Part shown: positions 61,096 to 64,000 of the stretch, in pieces | Position numbering within the stretch: the stretch's first letter is position 1 | How the letters are laid out: every line of letters begins with the position of its first letter | Assembly (NCBI GenBank): GCA_905478555.1 | Contig: CAJQIZ010000018.1 | Coordinates: forward strand, 1 to 64,000 | Direction: 5' to 3' | DNA: 64,000 nt | Origin: an uncultured Flavobacteriales bacterium | GTDB taxonomy: Bacteria; Bacteroidota; Bacteroidia; Flavobacteriales; BACL11 | The notes under the pieces: model-generated | Told to the model about the DNA's origin: nothing | Databases searched by the model: none | Seen by the model: only the letters and a program-made list of their open reading frames with translations | Translations under genes and position numbers: made by a program

Positions 61096-64000
61096 TAGTA
61101 ACAGTCCCTTTTATTTTATCAATATCATCTCCCAAGTCAATCACATAAAAATAAGCACCATCCTCTACTTGATTACCTGATTGATTTGTTCCATCCCAAG
61201 GAGTAACATAACCTACAGATTTAAACAGTAATTTTCCATACCTTCCATACACCCTAACCTCTGAATCTGAAAAAAAGAAAGCATCTTCTAAATTCCACAC
61301 ATCATTCGAACCATCATTGTTAGGTGTAAATACATTAGGAATACAATCGGAAGTCATGGCCGCAATATGAAAAACAGTGTCCACTTTACAGAAATTTGCA
61401 TCCATTACCTCTACAGAATAAACTCCAGGGTTTAAAGATAAATTTATAGGGTTCATTGTTTCTCCTGAACTCCACAAATAAGAGTAATCTCCTGTACCTC
61501 CAGTTACAGAAACTTCTAATTCTACATTTAAATTTGTAATATCACATTCAATCAATATCTCAGAAGGAGTTAAGTTTAAAAATATCTCTTCAACATTTAC
61601 CGACCCAACAACTTCACAACCATTTACATCTGTTACCCAAACTCTATGATAGCCAGGACATATATTTCCATGAACAGTAACATCACCATTATCCCACAAA
61701 TAAGTATAAGGTGCCGCTCCCCAAAGTAAAGAGTCGTTATAAACAGAAGTAGTATTTTCATCTATAATTCCACCCATTGGAAAGTAAAGTTCTGCAAGTA
61801 TACTATCTGTTACTTCACAATTATTTCCATCTATAGTGGTTACAAAATACCATTCAGGACATAAATCTTCTAAAATAGCATTTACTTCTCCTGCAATCGG
61901 GTTCATATCCGTATCATACCACTGGTAATTAAATGGAGAGCCTATCGTAGAATTAATCACCCCTACTTCAGCAAAATTATTAGGATTATTTACATGATAT
62001 ATATCTGTTTCTAATTCATAACCAACTACAGAAAAAGTATACATAGATGTATCTCCACAAGAATCTGTTATAATTACCCATTGATCTCCGCCTCCAAAAT
62101 CAGAAGCAGAAGATGAAGTTTCTCCATTACTCCATATGTAAGTAACAGGACTAGTACCTCCTGTGTAGATAACAGAAGCGGAAGCCCCTACATTACAAGT
62201 AGCAGGAATAAAGGAACCAGAAGCAACTAAGATGTCCGGTTCTGTAATAACAATTTGCTGATTAGCAGAACATCCATTTTCATCTATAATATCTATCTCC
62301 AACTCAGAAGCAGAAACAACAATCTGATACAAAGTATCCTCTACATTTCCTGTATTCCACAATAAACTATAAGGAGCAGTCCCTCCTACAATATTTGTAT
62401 TTATTAAAGTTTGTCCTCCATTACAACTTAAAGGATTAGTATATCCTGAAAAAGCTACTTCTAATAAATTAGGAGATACTACTATAACACTATCTGAAAA
62501 AGTACAACCTAAACTATCAATAGTATTTACATAATAAGTTCCTTCCGTTAAATTATAAACTGAATCCGGAGTTCCTGCAGCATTTAACCAAGAATAGGAT
62601 AAAGAAGAGGTTCCACCTGAAATATTGATACTGATACTTCCATTAGCATCTCCAAAACAAAGAGGAGTATAAATAGTTTCATTTAAAATTACATCAGGAT
62701 TTTCAAACACTTCATGTTCATCTATATAAATACATCCTAATGAATCAGTAATAAATAAAGTATAAAGTCCCGCAAATAAATTATTTGTATCAATACCTCC
62801 CCACTGAACAGAATAAGGAGAAATACCACCATAGATTGAATCCACTTGTAACGAACCAGAATTTGTTCCAAAACACTCTGCAATTTTAGATGTAACATTA
62901 CAGTAAATTGTATTAGGAGCTGTGAGAGTATAATCTATAGAATCTTTACATCCATAAATTAAGTCAGTTATAAAAACAGTGTAAGTGCCAGATCTAACAA
63001 AAATAGAATCTGCAGATGTTCCTATCCAATTATAACCAACTACAGGGTTTCCCCCAGAAATACTATCAATTTTTAAACAAGTACTATCTTGTTCGCAAAC
63101 AATTAAAGGATTTATAGAAACATGTAAAGTATAATTATCTGGTTCCATAACATAAATGGTACTATCCATAATACAATTATTAGAATCTGTAATACTAAGA
63201 GTATAGCTTCCAACTGATAGACTATCAAATAAAACTAAACTTGTAAGGGTATCTAAAACTACATTCTGACTAATGTTAATACTATTAATAGTTCTAATAG
63301 TATCATTATTAGAATTTGTTAGATAATAATTATAACGATTTACTGAGTCTATCAATCTCCCTCCAAAAATAGACACAAGTACAGAGCCAGTATTTGTTCC
63401 TTTACAATGAACAGAATTAATTGCTAAAGAATCTACATAAAGTTTTAAAGGTTGAGATATAATTGAAGGACTAGGATTCCCTACCGCATCTAAATGTTGA
63501 AATACACAACCGGATTGGTCCTCAACATTAACAAGGTAACTTCCAACATTAAGAAAAGAAAGAAGTGTATCGTTCTGTGCAGAAGAAAGTAATGATCCAT
63601 TTTTATACCAACTATAAATATAATATTCATCACCAGAATCTACAATACCATCTGGATCATAAGGCATTCCTCCTTTGATAATTTCTTTTAACATTCCTGT
63701 AGAATCTGCAAAACATAACACATTAGCATGTTCTCTTAACTCTGAAACCATTGGACAATCAATATAAAAAGTATCTTGATCAGAAATACCACCAGAAATA
63801 TCATATATATTACATATGTATGTACCACAAACTGTAAAATATACTAATGTGTCACCTACAGTCTGATTATTTAATGAATCTAGTAAAGGTTGAGATACCA
63901 TATTAGAGTCTAAAAAATACCAAACAATAGAAGCAGCAGCTGTATTTAGTGAAATTGAAATCATACCGGATCCATTACAATTAGTATTCACTTGAACACT
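61085..64000 (-). CDS. Giant SprB-like repeat protein with gliding-associated C-terminal domain, partial
   Basis: The frame is open to the right edge (SVQVNTNCNG... from base 64000), so the visible 971 residues are only the C-terminal part. They contain about eight SprB-type repeats, each near 80-95 residues, with the pattern C.G...G......GG..PY.Y.W..G...........G.Y.V.I.D..GC, for example LCFGDANGSISINISGGTSS and AECFGTNSGSLQVDSIYGG. The end is a T9SS type B (CHU_C) domain: CIPNVFTPNNDGSNDVWNLE, RVYGRYGKLLFKS, PWDGTNQSGNQVEDGAYFYVI. This is a cell-surface adhesin type used in gliding or attachment. Confidence 0.9.
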   Translation of the reverse strand, partial: SVQVNTNCNGSGMISISLNTAAASIVWYFLDSNMVSQPLLDSLNNQTVGDTLVYFTVCGTYICNIYDISGGISDQDTFYIDCPMVSELREHANVLCFADSTGMLKEIIKGGMPYDPDGIVDSGDEYYIYSWYKNGSLLSSAQNDTLLSFLNVGSYLVNVEDQSGCVFQHLDAVGNPSPSIISQPLKLYVDSLAINSVHCKGTNTGSVLVSIFGGRLIDSVNRYNYYLTNSNNDTIRTINSINISQNVVLDTLTSLVLFDSLSVGSYTLSITDSNNCIMDSTIYVMEPDNYTLHVSINPLIVCEQDSTCLKIDSISGGNPVVGYNWIGTSADSIFVRSGTYTVFITDLIYGCKDSIDYTLTAPNTIYCNVTSKIAECFGTNSGSLQVDSIYGGISPYSVQWGGIDTNNLFAGLYTLFITDSLGCIYIDEHEVFENPDVILNETIYTPLCFGDANGSISINISGGTSSLSYSWLNAAGTPDSVYNLTEGTYYVNTIDSLGCTFSDSVIVVSPNLLEVAFSGYTNPLSCNGGQTLINTNIVGGTAPYSLLWNTGNVEDTLYQIVVSASELEIDIIDENGCSANQQIVITEPDILVASGSFIPATCNVGASASVIYTGGTSPVTYIWSNGETSSSASDFGGGDQWVIITDSCGDTSMYTFSVVGYELETDIYHVNNPNNFAEVGVINSTIGSPFNYQWYDTDMNPIAGEVNAILEDLCPEWYFVTTIDGNNCEVTDSILAELYFPMGGIIDENTTSVYNDSLLWGAAPYTYLWDNGDVTVHGNICPGYHRVWVTDVNGCEVVGSVNVEEIFLNLTPSEILIECDITNLNVELEVSVTGGTGDYSYLWSSGETMNPINLSLNPGVYSVEVMDANFCKVDTVFHIAAMTSDCIPNVFTPNNDGSNDVWNLEDAFFFSDSEVRVYGRYGKLLFKSVGYVTPWDGTNQSGNQVEDGAYFYVIDLGDDIDKIKGTVTIIR

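Noticed and set aside
1-64000. CRISPR arrays, tRNA or rRNA genes, prophage or toxin-antitoxin pairs
   Set aside because: Looked for on both strands; no regularly spaced repeats, no tRNA T-loop consensus, no integrase, transposase or recognisable toxin gene was found.

Overview
The window is chromosomal DNA from an AT-rich member of the Bacteroidota, most likely a marine or otherwise free-living Flavobacteriia/Cryomorphaceae-type organism. This rests on gldF-gldG gliding genes, proteins with type IX secretion (T9SS) sorting domains, bacillithiol synthesis (bshC), family-typical small genes (DUF1573, DUF3276, DUF5683, DUF6340, DUF6576), weak or absent Shine-Dalgarno sites, and the Bacteroidota -7 promoter box TAnnTTTG, which I located before 19 transcription units. 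No rRNA, tRNA, CRISPR array, prophage or insertion sequence was seen.

Layout. 1-3752 (minus): bshC-guaA-secreted ligand-binding protein (cut by the left edge). 3836-8500 (plus): small membrane protein, mutL, two rhomboid proteases, a membrane-anchored EEP nuclease-fold protein. 8497-11246 (minus): leucine-type dehydrogenase, nusB, DUF1573 lipoprotein, yajC. 11371-15907 (plus): ABC exporter, methyltransferase, secreted EEP protein, and an orphan gene that sits between two copies of the rsmG 3' end. 15904-20109 (minus): phoH-like, purC, GT2, ECF sigma, rsmG. 20203-26533 (plus): SAM hydrolase, ABM monooxygenase, gldF, gldG, DUF4340-like, dnaN, outer-membrane barrel. 26534-28504 (minus): gcvT, comB, small secreted protein. 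28603-40826 (plus): amino-acid permease, DUF3276, parA-parB-DUF5683, lepB-WbqC, acyl-CoA carboxylase beta, then thrS-infC-rpmI-rplT. 40908-45020 (minus): sigma factor with a 62-aa partner, nth, recA, TPR lipoprotein, yqeY. 45179-47953: uvrA. 48010-56413 (minus): T9SS Omp28-like protein, C25 peptidase with ruvX, small secreted protein, prohibitin, DUF6340. 56652-61095 (plus): GT4, then a tRNA-maturation group (tsaC-like, cca, miaA). 61085-64000 (minus): a giant adhesin-like gliding protein, cut by the right edge.

Most genes are housekeeping genes in tight operons (overlaps of 1-11 bp). DNA repair is well represented (mutL, nth, recA, uvrA, ruvX), as are translation and tRNA maturation, and cell-surface/gliding functions.

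I did not find a convincing complete new system. The observations most worth following are: infC apparently starting at ATC; an unrecognised 269-aa gene bracketed by a duplicated rsmG end; three promoters placed exactly where leaderless mRNAs would result; back-to-back overlapping promoters between the dehydrogenase operon and an ABC exporter; and a small protein co-transcribed with an ECF sigma factor and closed by its own terminator.
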